The position numbers and the translations under genes are program-made. The notes under the pieces were generated by a model. It worked only from the letters and a program-made list of their open reading frames with translations. It did no database searches and was not told where the DNA came from. A DNA stretch of 64,000 nucleotides from NCBI GenBank assembly GCA_001567505.1, contig LLEU01000017.1, forward strand, positions 1 to 64,000, read 5' to 3'. This document shows positions 54,666 through 64,000 of this stretch, piece after piece; positions within the stretch are counted from its first letter, which is position 1, and each line of letters begins with the position of its first letter. This DNA is from Acidobacteria bacterium OLB17 (GTDB lineage: Bacteria > Acidobacteriota > Blastocatellia > Pyrinomonadales > Pyrinomonadaceae).

Positions 54666-57086
54666 TCAGCGCGGCCGATCCGCAGTGAGCCGTTCGATCT
54701 CTGCACGAACATCGGAGGCTTGTCTGCGTTCACCACTATCGGATAGAAGAGTCTCTAAAGAGCCGAGTGTATGCACAAGCCGGCCTTTGGCCTCCACGTT
54801 CTTTCCATCCCGCTGATAAACGCTTCGGAATAGGTTTGCCGCTGTCTTATATTCGCGAATTGCTTCCGCTCGATCGCGATTGCGCTGTCGAATGTTCCCA
54901 AGGATGTCCCGAATGTTGGCAATCGTCATCTCTGCTTCCCGATTATTGGGGTCGGCGGTTCTCGCCTCGTCAGCCAGCTTCAGAGCATTGTTCGCGAATT
55001 GAAGGGCTTCCTCATTGTTTTCCGTTTTACCTAGAAGTTCCGCGATCGAAGAGTAGGCGGAGATGCGTAGGGTGCGGGCTTTAGAGGCACTCTTGACCAC
55101 GGCCGCAAGGCGTTCGACATACACGGCCATTTTGCGATGGAACGAGATGCCTTGCTCATAGAATTGTTGCGCAGTGACAGGGTCACCGCCTGCTTCTGCG
55201 GTCTCGCCGAGCCACATATTGTCTGTGCCGAGCCGTTGATACGTTTTGGAAAGGGCTTGGAGTCGGACCGGGTCGTCATCCGTAATGCCTTCGAGCTTTT
55301 CCACGATCGGAAGAGCCTTCAAATGCTCTGCAAGTTTTCGCTTAAGGCCTTCCGGGTTCTGCATAGTGCCGTAGATGTCCCCGGTGCGGATCCGGTGATC
55401 GACCAGTCTTATCAGCATCTGCGTGTTGTCCGGATCGGCTGCTATCATCTTGTCGAGAAGTTTTCCTGAACGGTCGATCAAAAGTTGCTTCTCAGCGGGT
55501 GGAACTGTAACTCGATTGAGGCCGAACAAAAGTGTGCCATACGCGGTCAGAAGGTCGTTTTGTATTCCCCTGTCGTCCTTTTTCAGCTCAAGTGCGCCTT
55601 CGAGCAAGGCGACGGCCTTCCGATAGCTTGCGACAGAGCCTTCCGTGTTGCCGGTATTTGGGGTGTACAAACGGCCCTGCACGTCGCCCAATTTGAGGTA
55701 AGCGAGCGCGATATCATGCTGAAGTGCGGGGTCGGCGGATGCATCACGTGAGAGGGCGTCCAGATATTTCAGGGCGTCGGATACCATCATTTCGCGCACG
55801 TGGGTCGAGCCGTCGAGCTTGGCGATCTCATCGTGATACTTGAACACAACATCATTGGCTAGGTCCCTGACCTCGGCAAAACGGCGTTCCGCAAGTGCAC
55901 GTTGTTCTTCGGCCCGGCGGGCCTGCCACGCCGCGATCACCACGCCCGTGACCAGGGAAAGGAGGACGACGGCGGTCGCAAGTGTCGCGGCTCGGTGCCG
56001 GCCGATGAATTTTGCGAACCGATAGCCAATGCTCTCCGGCCGTGCGGTTACTGGGAGCCCGTCGAGCCAGCGGCCAAGATCCTCGTTGAGACTTTCGGCT
56101 GAAGTGTACCGTCGGTCGAGGCCGCGTTCGAGAGCCTTCATCACGATCCGGGAGAGGTCGTCAGGGCGGCGGCGAAGTGTGGTCGAAGTCCTTAACAGCC
56201 TGTCGTCGGAGACCATTTTGATAAGTTCGGCGTATGTTCGTTTGTCGGTCGTGTAGGGCAGTTCCTCGTAGAGTAATTCGTAGAGGATCATTCCAAGTGA
56301 ATACACATCGCTTGCGGTTGAGACCTTTTCACCGCGTATCTGCTCGGGTGAGGCGTATTGGGGCGTCATCATCCCGAGCTGCGTCGCCGTGCCGGTGCCC
56401 ACATCCTCAGCTTCGAGGACCTTCGCGATCCCGAAATCCAGGAGCTTGGGCGTGCCGGCACCATCGACAAGGATATTCGATGGTTTTAGGTCGCGGTGGA
56501 CGACGAGCTGTGAATGAGCATAGCTTACGGCCGCGCACACATTGCGGAAGAGGATCACGATCTCCCTATCGGATAGCTTTTCCTTTCGGACATGATCGAC
56601 GATCGTTCGCCCGTCAACGAACTCCATTGCGAAGTAGGGGATGCCTTCGGTTGTGGTTCCGCCGTCAAGGAATCGCGCGATGTTCGGGTGTTCGAGCGCA
56701 GCCAAGATCTTTTGCTCGGTGCGGAATCGGCGAAGGATCGTCTCGTTGTTCATCCCGTTCCGGATCAACTTGATCGCGGCACGTTGGGTGAATGCATCAC
56801 TTGTCCGCACGCCCTCATAGACCGCGCCCATACCGCCGCTCGCGATCTCGCGTTCGAGTTTGAAGTCACCGATCTTCTGCGGCACCGGATCGAGTCTCAA
56901 ATGATCAAAGGCAGGCGTTTCGAGCGCGGCATCCTCTTCGTCAAGGGCGGCGAGCAGCTTCTCCACTTCTGTTCTGATCCCGGCGTCGGCTGCGTCACGA
57001 AGATACGCCTCGCGAGCAGATGGGTCCAATTCAATGGCCTTGTTGAAGACCACCTTGATCCTTTGATAATCATCGGCGCTGGTCAT
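54666..57086 (-). CDS. Membrane-anchored Ser/Thr protein kinase with C-terminal TPR-like region
   Basis: 806 residues. A short N-terminal helical stretch precedes a Hanks-type kinase domain (~75-345): GGMGAVYEG loop, Lys106 in AAIKL, HRDLKPSNILV at 197-206 with catalytic Asp199, DFG at 217-219, SPEQ at 246-249. One membrane helix at 367-387 (TLATAVVLLSLVTGVVIAAW) and an extracytoplasmic TPR-like array (DVQGRLYTPNTGNTEGS, AYLKLGDV) follow. Such kinases in Acidobacteriota are usually paired with an ECF sigma factor. It lies 4 bp from the sigma gene and is co-oriented. Confidence 0.94.
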   Translation of the reverse strand: MTSADDYQRIKVVFNKAIELDPSAREAYLRDAADAGIRTEVEKLLAALDEEDAALETPAFDHLRLDPVPQKIGDFKLEREIASGGMGAVYEGVRTSDAFTQRAAIKLIRNGMNNETILRRFRTEQKILAALEHPNIARFLDGGTTTEGIPYFAMEFVDGRTIVDHVRKEKLSDREIVILFRNVCAAVSYAHSQLVVHRDLKPSNILVDGAGTPKLLDFGIAKVLEAEDVGTGTATQLGMMTPQYASPEQIRGEKVSTASDVYSLGMILYELLYEELPYTTDKRTYAELIKMVSDDRLLRTSTTLRRRPDDLSRIVMKALERGLDRRYTSAESLNEDLGRWLDGLPVTARPESIGYRFAKFIGRHRAATLATAVVLLSLVTGVVIAAWQARRAEEQRALAERRFAEVRDLANDVVFKYHDEIAKLDGSTHVREMMVSDALKYLDALSRDASADPALQHDIALAYLKLGDVQGRLYTPNTGNTEGSVASYRKAVALLEGALELKKDDRGIQNDLLTAYGTLLFGLNRVTVPPAEKQLLIDRSGKLLDKMIAADPDNTQMLIRLVDHRIRTGDIYGTMQNPEGLKRKLAEHLKALPIVEKLEGITDDDPVRLQALSKTYQRLGTDNMWLGETAEAGGDPVTAQQFYEQGISFHRKMAVYVERLAAVVKSASKARTLRISAYSSIAELLGKTENNEEALQFANNALKLADEARTADPNNREAEMTIANIRDILGNIRQRNRDRAEAIREYKTAANLFRSVYQRDGKNVEAKGRLVHTLGSLETLLSDSGERRQASDVRAEIERLTADRPR

Positions 57087-57090
57087 CGTG

Positions 57091-57693
57091 CTATTGCTGA
57101 AGTTGGACCCGGAGCCAAGCCTTTGCCATTTGCCATTCCCGCTTTACGGTCGCAGGCGAGATCTCCATTGCGGCCGCTGCCTCATCTATCGTCATCCCGC
57201 CGAAAAAGCGAAGTTCGACGATCCGAGCCTGTCGAGCGTCGAGCTCGGCGAGGCGGTCGAGTATCTCATCAAGCTGCACGATGTCGAGAGTCTCATCGCT
57301 AGAGCCAAAGCTTGATGCTTCGTCAAGCTGGACACGCGTTGCTCCGTCACCACGCTTTTTTGCATTTCTTTCGACCGCGTAGTTGACCAAGATCCGCCGC
57401 ATCATTTGCGATGCGATCGAAAAGAAGTGGACCCGATTCTGCCAGTTGACCTGTGTTTGTTCGAGCAGGCGCATATAAGCTTCATGAACAAGGGCGGTAG
57501 GCTGCAGCGTGTGATCGGAGCGTTCGCGGGAAAGTTGCCGTCGGGCAAGGCTTCGCAGCTCGTCATACACCGCGGGCAAGATGCGATCGAGCGCATCACG
57601 GTCGCCCGCCTGTGCCTTTTTTAGCAGCTCTGTTACATCGGAATGGGATGACACTTGCACGTGGATTTTACAAGTATTTTCTATGTTTCTCAA
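57091..57693 (-). CDS. ECF-like RNA polymerase sigma-70 factor (Acidobacteria/Planctomycetes type)
   Basis: 200 residues. Region 2 spans GDRDALDRILPAVYDELRSLARRQLS; region 4 is ELDARQARIVELRFFGGMTIDEAAAAMEISPATVKREWQMAKAWL. The segment TLQPTALVHEAYMRLLEQ typifies the ECF group that is encoded next to membrane Ser/Thr kinases. The kinase immediately downstream is therefore the likely regulator of, or target for, this sigma factor. Confidence 0.94.
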   Translation of the reverse strand: MRNIENTCKIHVQVSSHSDVTELLKKAQAGDRDALDRILPAVYDELRSLARRQLSRERSDHTLQPTALVHEAYMRLLEQTQVNWQNRVHFFSIASQMMRRILVNYAVERNAKKRGDGATRVQLDEASSFGSSDETLDIVQLDEILDRLAELDARQARIVELRFFGGMTIDEAAAAMEISPATVKREWQMAKAWLRVQLQQ

Positions 57694-57879
57694 AATATTT
57701 TGAGCCCTTTTTTGTCGAATTTCTGCGATACGTTGTTAGAGGTTATTCTCGGCGGACTTGGCCGGCCGCCTTGTGCCGCAAGCCATCGTGAATTCCCATC
57801 TGTTTTGACTACGAGTTCGTTTATATAGTTGCAGGCCGTTTGGCAAAGAGGTGTCTAATAGGGGTCTGACGGTAAATCT

Positions 57880-59212
57880 ATGAGAATAAAGGTATTGTTG
57901 CTGATATTAATAGTCGCTCTTTGTGCCGTGGCGGGTCTTTCCCAAAACGCCTATACCAACGCTCCCGCCGGCAGCCAGCCTGAAAACGTACGCAGCTGCG
58001 ATGGACGCCGCGAAAAAATGGCTCGCAGCTAATAATAATAATTACAAGGCCGAACCTTACCTCGTCCGGGCGATCGAGCTTGCCGCGAATGATAAACAAA
58101 AGCTTGAGCCGCTCCTTATCTACGCAAAGAATCTCGAGTTGATGACCCGGAAAGCGGGATCGCGCTACAGTACAAAGGTCTTTTATCGAAGCGACGAGGC
58201 CTATCAGAAATATAAAGAGGCAGAGAAGCTTTCGACGGCCAACAAGGACGAGATCCGGCTTGCTATCGCCAGTCTGGCGAGTCTTGCGTCGTTCAACTCG
58301 TCGTTGACGCCCGACGCACTGAGGAAGATGGTCTTGGCCGACTCTAAAGAACCCGATCTGCTTAAATTTGCACAGGCCGAATACACGAAGCTTATTGATA
58401 ACGCGTCGGTCGCCCCCGGCATTCGTGCAAAAGCCTACATCGGCCGTGCAAAAACACGCGGGTCTGTGGTCAATTTTGGAGGGCTCAACAAAGACGTTGC
58501 GACTGCGAAAGCCAATGATCTAAAGGCTGCGGCAACGCTGCCGGGAGCTCCCGATGAGGTGCACGCAGAGGCATATTTTGAGATCGTTGACTTTGCGTCA
58601 CAAGTTAAGGACATAAATAGTGTTGCCGGAGCTTACGACGCGATCACAAAACTCCCGAAGGCTACCAACGCGCAGAAAATAAAGGCCTATGAGAGCCTTG
58701 TTTATATTCTTGTTCAGAATCGCAATATCAAGCTTTCTCGCGACGAACTGGCCGCGGCAAACAAACTCGTCGGCCTGACAACCGAACAGAAGGCGACGCT
58801 GCTCAGGATGTCCGCTCTGACCTTCGTGTTCGACGCAGATCCTAGCGATCCGAAAGAGTTCGGCAAGGCGAAGAAAAAGGCGATCGCTGAGCTGGACAAG
58901 TCGGTTAAGGGAAGGCTTACAGACGACGAAAAATTCAAGATCTATCTCGAATCGGGTGAGTTTCTCGGTAAGATCGGCGTCGCCTGTGACCTTGCCGTCG
59001 ATCAACTCGAAAAAGCGATCAAGCTTAAGCAGATCAAGGAAAGTCAGCGAGCGGAGGCTCAATATCAGATCGGAGAGGCGTACCGCCAGAGCAACCGAAA
59101 CGACGAAGCTATCGCGGCCTATTTAAAAGTATCCGAAGCAAATCCGCAATACCGCAACTACGCCCGGCAGCGGCTAAATCAAGTCGATCCAACCGGTAAA
59201 TATAAACAGTAA
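57880..59212 (+). CDS. Exported TPR-like protein 1, frameshifted near the N-terminus
   Basis: The ATG at 57880 encodes a signal peptide (VLLLILIVALCAVAGLSQ). That frame ends soon after; near 57,965-57,985 coding passes to the frame ending at 59212 (LKTYAAAMDAAKKWLAANN). The body is helical repeats (YQKYKEAEKLSTANKDE, ATAKANDLKAAATLPGAPDEVHAEAYFEI, AEAQYQIGEAYRQSNRNDEAIAAYLKV), the last being a good TPR. First of three consecutive exported TPR genes after the sigma/kinase pair. Confidence 0.75.
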
Positions 59213-59254
59213 ATTGGCTGGTAAAACAACATCCCAAGAACGGAAAGAAAACTT

Positions 59255-60856
59255 ATGAAAAGGATATCTACTCTCGCTATTCTTATATTCGTCGCAGCCG
59301 CAGCCGCCCTCGGCCAAGGTTATTCGGCAATCGCCGACAGCACGTTCAAGTACGTTAAAGCCGGGACGTTCGGTAAGCCAAGCGTTGCTAAGAAGACACA
59401 GAAGATCTCACTCGGCCAGGTGCGCGTACATTTTAAGACGGTCACTTCCCGGGAAAGCACGGCCCGCGGCCACTCGGCCGACGTAACCGTCTATCTCGAC
59501 AGCGACCTTACGACTGCAGACCTTCAGAAACTGACGGATGCGTTCTACCAACGCCTTGCAAGCAAGTTGAATGCGATCGGGATCGAGACCGTTCCGTTCG
59601 ACTCGATAAAGCAGACCGAGTATTACGCAGAAAAACTCGGCAAACAATCAGAAGAGAAAGGTGCCGATTTTGACGGCAAGTACGGCCAAGCATGGGTTTC
59701 GGTGAACGCGTTTGACGGCCCCGTCTTTGTTCGCTGGCGGCCGGAAGGTACCGTCGAGATCATCGGCTTCGGCCAGCAGAAGAAACTCGCAAAGACCGCA
59801 AAAGAGACCGGCGGGGACATTATGACAGTAGATGTCGTTCTGGATTTTGCGTCGATAATGCTATCGGCCGCGGTCAAGCAGGATCGGCAGGGTTGGTTCT
59901 ACGGCGATCCGTACTTCTACAGCGACTATTCGATCGGCGGTTTGATGAACGTCTCGAAGAGCTATATTTATTTGGCCGATCAAAAGAACGGCTTTGACCA
60001 GTACTCTTCTGCCCAACCGATCGCCGAGCGCATCGGGTACGCCGAAAAACCCAGACAGGACGCTTCGCGGGCAAGCTACCGTGCTTCGAAAGCTTTCGGC
60101 AAGACGGACCATACATTCACCCCTCTTATTATCCCGGCCACGCGTGAGCGATATTTGTTTGCCGCCGGAAAGGTACTTGACCTCTATGCGGATATGCTCG
60201 CCGAGAAATTCCGCATCTTGCGTGGCGGTGCTGTTGCGCCGTCGGGCAAGCCCGCCGAGAAGCCGAAAGACAATACGACCCTAGCAGAGGTTGAAAACAA
60301 GGCCCGCCAAAATAACGACACGACCGCCGTCACGACGGGCGAGATGAAGGCGGCTGCGTTAGCGGCCGAAAAGGCTGGTAAATATCAGCTCGCGGCTGAT
60401 TATTACGAACGGCTTGCGGCGGCAGACCCTGAGAATTCCGTCAATCACAATCTCAAGCGTGGGTCGCTTTATATGGATCAGATCAAAGATCAGAAGAAAG
60501 CCATCGAGATCTTTGAATTGGTCATCAAAGCGGCTCCGAACTCTCCCGAAGGATATTACAATCGTGGTACGGCATACGTAAAACTGCAGGAATGGAAGAA
60601 GGCTCGCAAGGATCTCGACAAGGCGATCGAGCTTAGGCCGACGTGGGTCGAGGCTTATCTCAACCGCGGGATCGTGTTGATCTATATGAAGAAGCTCGAT
60701 GACGCGTTTGCCGACTTCGAGAAGGGAATACAGCTAAATCCACGTATCCCGAATCTCTACCGCGCACGGGCACTCGTCTATAAGGCAAAGGGCAATGCGG
60801 CCCTTGCTGCCGCTGATGAGCTCCGGGCTGCGCAGATCGAACAGGGAAGATACTAG
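59255..60856 (+). CDS. Exported TPR protein 2 with an N-terminal unknown domain
   Basis: 533 residues, signal peptide ISTLAILIFVAAAAALGQ. Residues ~40-330 form an alpha/beta domain (VRVHFKTVTSRESTARGHSA, LQKLTDAFYQRLASKLNAIG, SIMLSAAVKQDRQGWFYG) without a recognised family; the C-terminal ~150 residues hold about four TPRs (YQLAADYYERLAAADPEN, AIEIFELVIKAAPNSPEGYYN, ARKDLDKAIELRPTWVEAYLN, AFADFEKGIQLNPRIPNLY). It ends 2 bp before the next gene, so the two are probably cotranscribed. Confidence 0.8.
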   Translation: MKRISTLAILIFVAAAAALGQGYSAIADSTFKYVKAGTFGKPSVAKKTQKISLGQVRVHFKTVTSRESTARGHSADVTVYLDSDLTTADLQKLTDAFYQRLASKLNAIGIETVPFDSIKQTEYYAEKLGKQSEEKGADFDGKYGQAWVSVNAFDGPVFVRWRPEGTVEIIGFGQQKKLAKTAKETGGDIMTVDVVLDFASIMLSAAVKQDRQGWFYGDPYFYSDYSIGGLMNVSKSYIYLADQKNGFDQYSSAQPIAERIGYAEKPRQDASRASYRASKAFGKTDHTFTPLIIPATRERYLFAAGKVLDLYADMLAEKFRILRGGAVAPSGKPAEKPKDNTTLAEVENKARQNNDTTAVTTGEMKAAALAAEKAGKYQLAADYYERLAAADPENSVNHNLKRGSLYMDQIKDQKKAIEIFELVIKAAPNSPEGYYNRGTAYVKLQEWKKARKDLDKAIELRPTWVEAYLNRGIVLIYMKKLDDAFADFEKGIQLNPRIPNLYRARALVYKAKGNAALAAADELRAAQIEQGRY

Positions 60857-60858
60857 AG

Positions 60859-62484
60859 ATGAGAATTGCGTCGATATTGTTCGCCCTTATACTGTTCGCG
60901 ACGGTCTCGGCGGTCAATGCACAGACCGCGGAGGCGTATCTTGCGAAATGTGATGCGAGCTTTGAGAAAGGTGAGTATCGGGATGCGGTAAAGCATTGCA
61001 CGAAGGCCCTTGAAGCAAAACCCGGTTTTGAAGAGGCTCTGATCACACGTGCCGGTACGTACAAGATCCTTCGGAGCTATCCGGCAGCGATCGCCGACTA
61101 CACGGAACTCATTCGTGTTACGAATGGAATGGCTATGGCGTACTTCTACCGTGCGAATATCTACAAGCTCACGGGGAAGGACGATGATGCCGTCGCCGAC
61201 TTGACGGCCGCGATAACGAAAGATCCGAAGGGACTTTTTGCGGCCCGTTCCTACTATGAACGCGGCTTGATATTTGAAAAACGCGGCCTCGAGGACAAAG
61301 CACAGGCCGATTATCTGCAAGCCCTCATTTTAAATCCGGACTACGCGCAGGCAAAAGCGAAGTTCAAGCCGTTAGACGGCAATAAGACGTTGACCGAGAC
61401 AGTGAACGAGGCGGCGGTTCTAAGAGAGACTTCCGAGACCACTGCTCCTGCAAAGCCGGTAACCCCGACCGCAAAGACCGCGCCGTCTCCGACTGCCAAA
61501 ATGGTACCGGCAGCGGCCGCGGATGTTCCGGCAGCATGGAAGCGAATGGCATTGACCGGCACCGGGATCAGCGTTGCCTCGCCCTTGCCTTACGTACTAA
61601 AGAGTCAGCAGGCCGACCCGCTTCTTGAAAAGATGGAAGCGCGCGTTCGGTGGGAAATGCTTGACGGAAGTCTCTGGGCGACCGTTCAGTACCTGAAATG
61701 GGATCAGGGTTTTACGACCGTTCGGCAGATCCTGGAAAAAACGATCAATATCATCGTAGACGATAACGGCGCCAGTGCCCGGACGATAAAGGATACGACC
61801 TTTCTAGGCGAATCCGCCGCCGTTTACGACCAAGAACGGTACGATCAATACGGCAAGAAGCAGGTCAGACAAAAAATGGTCGTCTTCGGCACGCCGAATA
61901 CCTACGTCACGCTGAATTTCATTCACGATGCGGGCGACCAGGCGGCTGCGAAGAAGGTAGATCAACTCATCGCTTCCATGAAGAAAGAGGGTGCGGTCGC
62001 CGCTGCCGTATCAAAGGTTTCGCCCGCTAACTGGAAGACGTACAATTTCGGCGGCCTCTTGTTCGATTTTCCGTCACAGGTGTCGGAATCGGCTTGCGAA
62101 AAGACTCCGTACTCCCAGGGAACCAAGGTTTGCGGCGCGTGGGGAGATAAGGGCAAGGAGGATCTCACTATCGACATCACGTATCGGAACTACGGCAACC
62201 TGACGGCCCCGGACGTCAAAAAGTTTGCGGCCGATCATTTGAATTCATTGAAGGAGATCATGGCCAAGGATACGAGTTGGAAGGAATTCAAGAACCTGCC
62301 GTATCCGATCAACGCCGGCGAGGCGGTCAAGGTGTCCGCGGTGCAGGCTTATGACGGCACACATTTCATCTTCGTCTCCCGCGGAACTGAAAGATGGCAG
62401 GTTATAGTTTGGTATTTCAACCGGTGGGACGGCGTTCGCGATGCCTTGAACCGCGTTCTCGGGTCCGTCAAGTTCAAACTCTAG
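60859..62484 (+). CDS. Exported TPR protein 3
   Basis: 541 residues, signal peptide ASILFALILFATVSAVNA. Four N-terminal TPRs (CDASFEKGEYRDAVKHCTKAL, AIADYTELIRVTNGMAMAYF, AVADLTAAITKDPKG, KAQADYLQALILNPDYAQA), a Pro/Thr/Ala linker at ~180-220, and a C-terminal domain of two similar halves (ISVASPLPYVLKSQQ, FGGLLFDFPSQVSESACEK) with unknown fold. A terminator follows. Confidence 0.8.
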   Translation: MRIASILFALILFATVSAVNAQTAEAYLAKCDASFEKGEYRDAVKHCTKALEAKPGFEEALITRAGTYKILRSYPAAIADYTELIRVTNGMAMAYFYRANIYKLTGKDDDAVADLTAAITKDPKGLFAARSYYERGLIFEKRGLEDKAQADYLQALILNPDYAQAKAKFKPLDGNKTLTETVNEAAVLRETSETTAPAKPVTPTAKTAPSPTAKMVPAAAADVPAAWKRMALTGTGISVASPLPYVLKSQQADPLLEKMEARVRWEMLDGSLWATVQYLKWDQGFTTVRQILEKTINIIVDDNGASARTIKDTTFLGESAAVYDQERYDQYGKKQVRQKMVVFGTPNTYVTLNFIHDAGDQAAAKKVDQLIASMKKEGAVAAAVSKVSPANWKTYNFGGLLFDFPSQVSESACEKTPYSQGTKVCGAWGDKGKEDLTIDITYRNYGNLTAPDVKKFAADHLNSLKEIMAKDTSWKEFKNLPYPINAGEAVKVSAVQAYDGTHFIFVSRGTERWQVIVWYFNRWDGVRDALNRVLGSVKFKL

Positions 62485-62523
62485 CGGGCGCGGCGACCTA
62501 ACGCGAAAAATACCTGCGAACTT

Positions 62524-62571
62524 ATCGAGAATGGAGTAGAATTATTCTCCGTTCTCGATTTTTTATTTTTT
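62524..62571 (+). terminator. Strong Rho-independent terminator in front of the aminotransferase
   Basis: Left arm 62524-62536 pairs with right arm 62547-62559 (13 bp, one G-T, 10-base loop) followed by a T-rich tract 62559-62571. It lies 40 bp after the TPR gene and only 17 bp before the aminotransferase start, leaving no room for a promoter between. Confidence 0.85.
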
Positions 62572-62588
62572 CGTGGAGGATCATGCCT

Positions 62589-63893
62589 ATGAGTCAGGCG
62601 CAGCAGCCTTCGTCGCTGAAGACAGCGATCGAGAAGCATCGTGAGTTCCTTTTTCCCGCCGTGGCCATGTACTACGCAGAGCCGATCGCTCTTGTAAAGG
62701 GCGAGGGTGAGTATGTTTGGGATGCGGACGGAAACCGCTATCTAGACGCCTTCGGCGGCGTGCTGACGGTCAGCGTCGGGCATGCGAATCCGGCGGTAAA
62801 TGCCGCGATCATCGAGCAGACGAAGACGCTCCAGCACACTTCGGCCCTATATGCTAACGGGCCGCAATCCGACCTTGCGGAAAAGCTCGCCGAGATCACA
62901 CCGGGCGATCTTAAGAAATCATTTTTTACATCGAGCGGCACCGAGGCCGACGACACAGCGATCATGGCGGCAAAGCTTGCGACAGGCCGCAGCGAGATCG
63001 TCGTGCTTCGTCACAGCTATTCGGGAAGAAGCGCGACAGCTCTCTCAAGCGTCGGCCATTCTTCTTGGCGGCCGATCGCCTCGCAGGTTGCGGGCATCGT
63101 CCACGCACGCGCGCCGTATTGCTACCGCTGCCCGTGGAAGATGACGCCCGACAACTGCGGGGCCGCATGTGCCGAGGACGTTCGGGACGTGATCGAGACG
63201 ACAACGACGGGCGAGATCGCAGCCTTTATGGCCGAGCCGATCATGGGTGTCGGCGGCTTTATCGTACCGCCGAAAGGCTACTTTGAACGCGTCGAAGAGA
63301 TCACGCGGAAACACGGAGGCCTTTTCATTGCAGACGAAGTGCAGACCGCATGGGGACGCACGGGCGACAAGTGGTTCGGTATTGAGCATACGAGCGTCAA
63401 ACCAGACATCATCACATCGGCTAAGGGCATGGGCAACGGCGTGCCGGTCGGCTGGACGATCGCCACGGCCGAGGTCGCTGATAAATTCCCGGGCCTGACC
63501 TTCGCCACGTTCGGCGGAAACCCCGTTTCGATGACCGCCGGGCTTGCCGTCATCAAATACATCGAGGAGAACGACCTTCGCACGAACGCGCGCATCGTCG
63601 GCGACTATTTCCGTGGGCGGCTGGAAGAATTAAAGGACAAGCATTCCGTCATTGGCGATGTTCGCGGTATGGGCCTTATGCAGGGCATCGAGCTCGTCAA
63701 AGACCGCGAGACGAAAGAGCCTGCGGCTGACGCCGTTCTGAAGGTATTCGAGGAAACGAAACGCCGCGGTGTCCTGATCGGCAAGGGCGGCCTCTACGGC
63801 AACGTCATTCGTACGGGAATGATGCTCAATTCCACAAAAGATAACGTAGATGAAGTGATCGCGGCCCTCGATGCGGGGTTTGCGCTGTGCTGA
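62589..63893 (+). CDS. Class III aminotransferase (AGXT2/4-aminobutyrate-type)
   Basis: The ATG at 62589 has GGAGG (62575-62579) nine bases upstream; the ATG at 62583 would leave only three, so 62589 is preferred (434 residues). PLP-enzyme blocks: LDAFGGVLTVSVGHANP, FFTSSGTEADDTAIMAAKLATG, the Asp pair in LFIADEVQTAWGRTG, the PLP Lys in ITSAKGMGNGVPVGW, and FATFGGNPVSMTAGLAVI. Closest in style to mitochondrial alanine-glyoxylate aminotransferase 2; substrate not decided by sequence. Confidence 0.92.
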   Translation: MSQAQQPSSLKTAIEKHREFLFPAVAMYYAEPIALVKGEGEYVWDADGNRYLDAFGGVLTVSVGHANPAVNAAIIEQTKTLQHTSALYANGPQSDLAEKLAEITPGDLKKSFFTSSGTEADDTAIMAAKLATGRSEIVVLRHSYSGRSATALSSVGHSSWRPIASQVAGIVHARAPYCYRCPWKMTPDNCGAACAEDVRDVIETTTTGEIAAFMAEPIMGVGGFIVPPKGYFERVEEITRKHGGLFIADEVQTAWGRTGDKWFGIEHTSVKPDIITSAKGMGNGVPVGWTIATAEVADKFPGLTFATFGGNPVSMTAGLAVIKYIEENDLRTNARIVGDYFRGRLEELKDKHSVIGDVRGMGLMQGIELVKDRETKEPAADAVLKVFEETKRRGVLIGKGGLYGNVIRTGMMLNSTKDNVDEVIAALDAGFALC

Positions 63894-63910
63894 CAAAACT
63901 TTGGCTCACG

Positions 63911-64000
63911 TCAAAACGTTGACGCGAGGATCGCAATTAGAGACCGAACATTATCTCGACGCGGTTGGCCGGTCAGCGATAGTGCGTCGTCGGGGCGTCT
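63911..64000 (-). CDS. Possible 3' end of a minus-strand gene leaving the window
   Basis: The minus strand is open from the window edge to a TGA at 63911-63913, ending in a hydrophobic SLIAILASTF. Only 29 codons are visible, so it could be chance. Confidence 0.2.
   Translation of the reverse strand, partial: RRPDDALSLTGQPRRDNVRSLIAILASTF

Noticed and set aside
1..64000. CRISPR array, rRNA genes, riboswitch
   Set aside because: No regularly spaced repeats of array type, no rRNA-like segment and no recognisable riboswitch were seen on reading through; covariance-model searches would be needed to exclude weak RNA motifs.

Overview
The window looks like chromosomal DNA of an Acidobacteriota bacterium, probably Blastocatellia/Pyrinomonadaceae-like. 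This rests on gene content rather than any marker sequence: an ECF sigma factor paired with a Ser/Thr kinase-TPR protein, many small exported TPR proteins, a DUF5916 outer-membrane protein, lpxK, and hrcA-grpE-dnaK-dnaJ.

Positions 1 to about 17,930 read as the right part of an integrated mobile element. Its backbone is two HerA/TraD-like P-loop ATPases, a serine recombinase with flanking inverted repeats, small element-type proteins and a replication-relaxation protein at the right edge. It carries three cargo blocks. The first is a metabolic cluster (4,282-8,437: RidA-like, GntR regulator, amine oxidase, ComB-like phosphatase, GlcG/HbpS-like) with a textbook promoter and a palindromic candidate operator. 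The second is XRE-ImmA followed by a translationally coupled ubiquitin-like conjugation operon (8,785-12,312: Ubl, E2, JAB-E1 fusion, DUF6527). The third is a convergent type III restriction-modification pair (12,306-17,035). The right edge of the element seems to cut into an exported beta-propeller/CARDB gene.

From 17,935 on the gene content is host-like: lpxK-trpD-trpG, exported proteins, an SDR, a SprT-like protein, the heat-shock operon, a flavin reductase, YqeY, a TonB-like protein, a hairpin-repeat cluster (35.4-35.8 kb), a DUF5916 protein, a polytopic membrane protein, HU, tRNA-Pro, rdgB, a tesA/ABC transporter neighbourhood, ino1-pgi, an acyl-CoA ligase divergent from an aldehyde dehydrogenase, the sigma/kinase pair, three exported TPR proteins and a class III aminotransferase.

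The most interesting system is the ubiquitin-like operon. The Ubl ends in a single glycine, the JAB half has a complete JAMM motif, yet the E2 has no cysteine at all and the E1 crossover loop has serines where catalytic and zinc cysteines are usual. This suggests non-thioester (oxyester) chemistry.

A caution covers the whole window. At least 14 apparent frameshifts hit 10 or more loci, including dnaJ and lpxK, so many are probably consensus indel errors. Broken genes should not be taken as real pseudogenes without checking reads.
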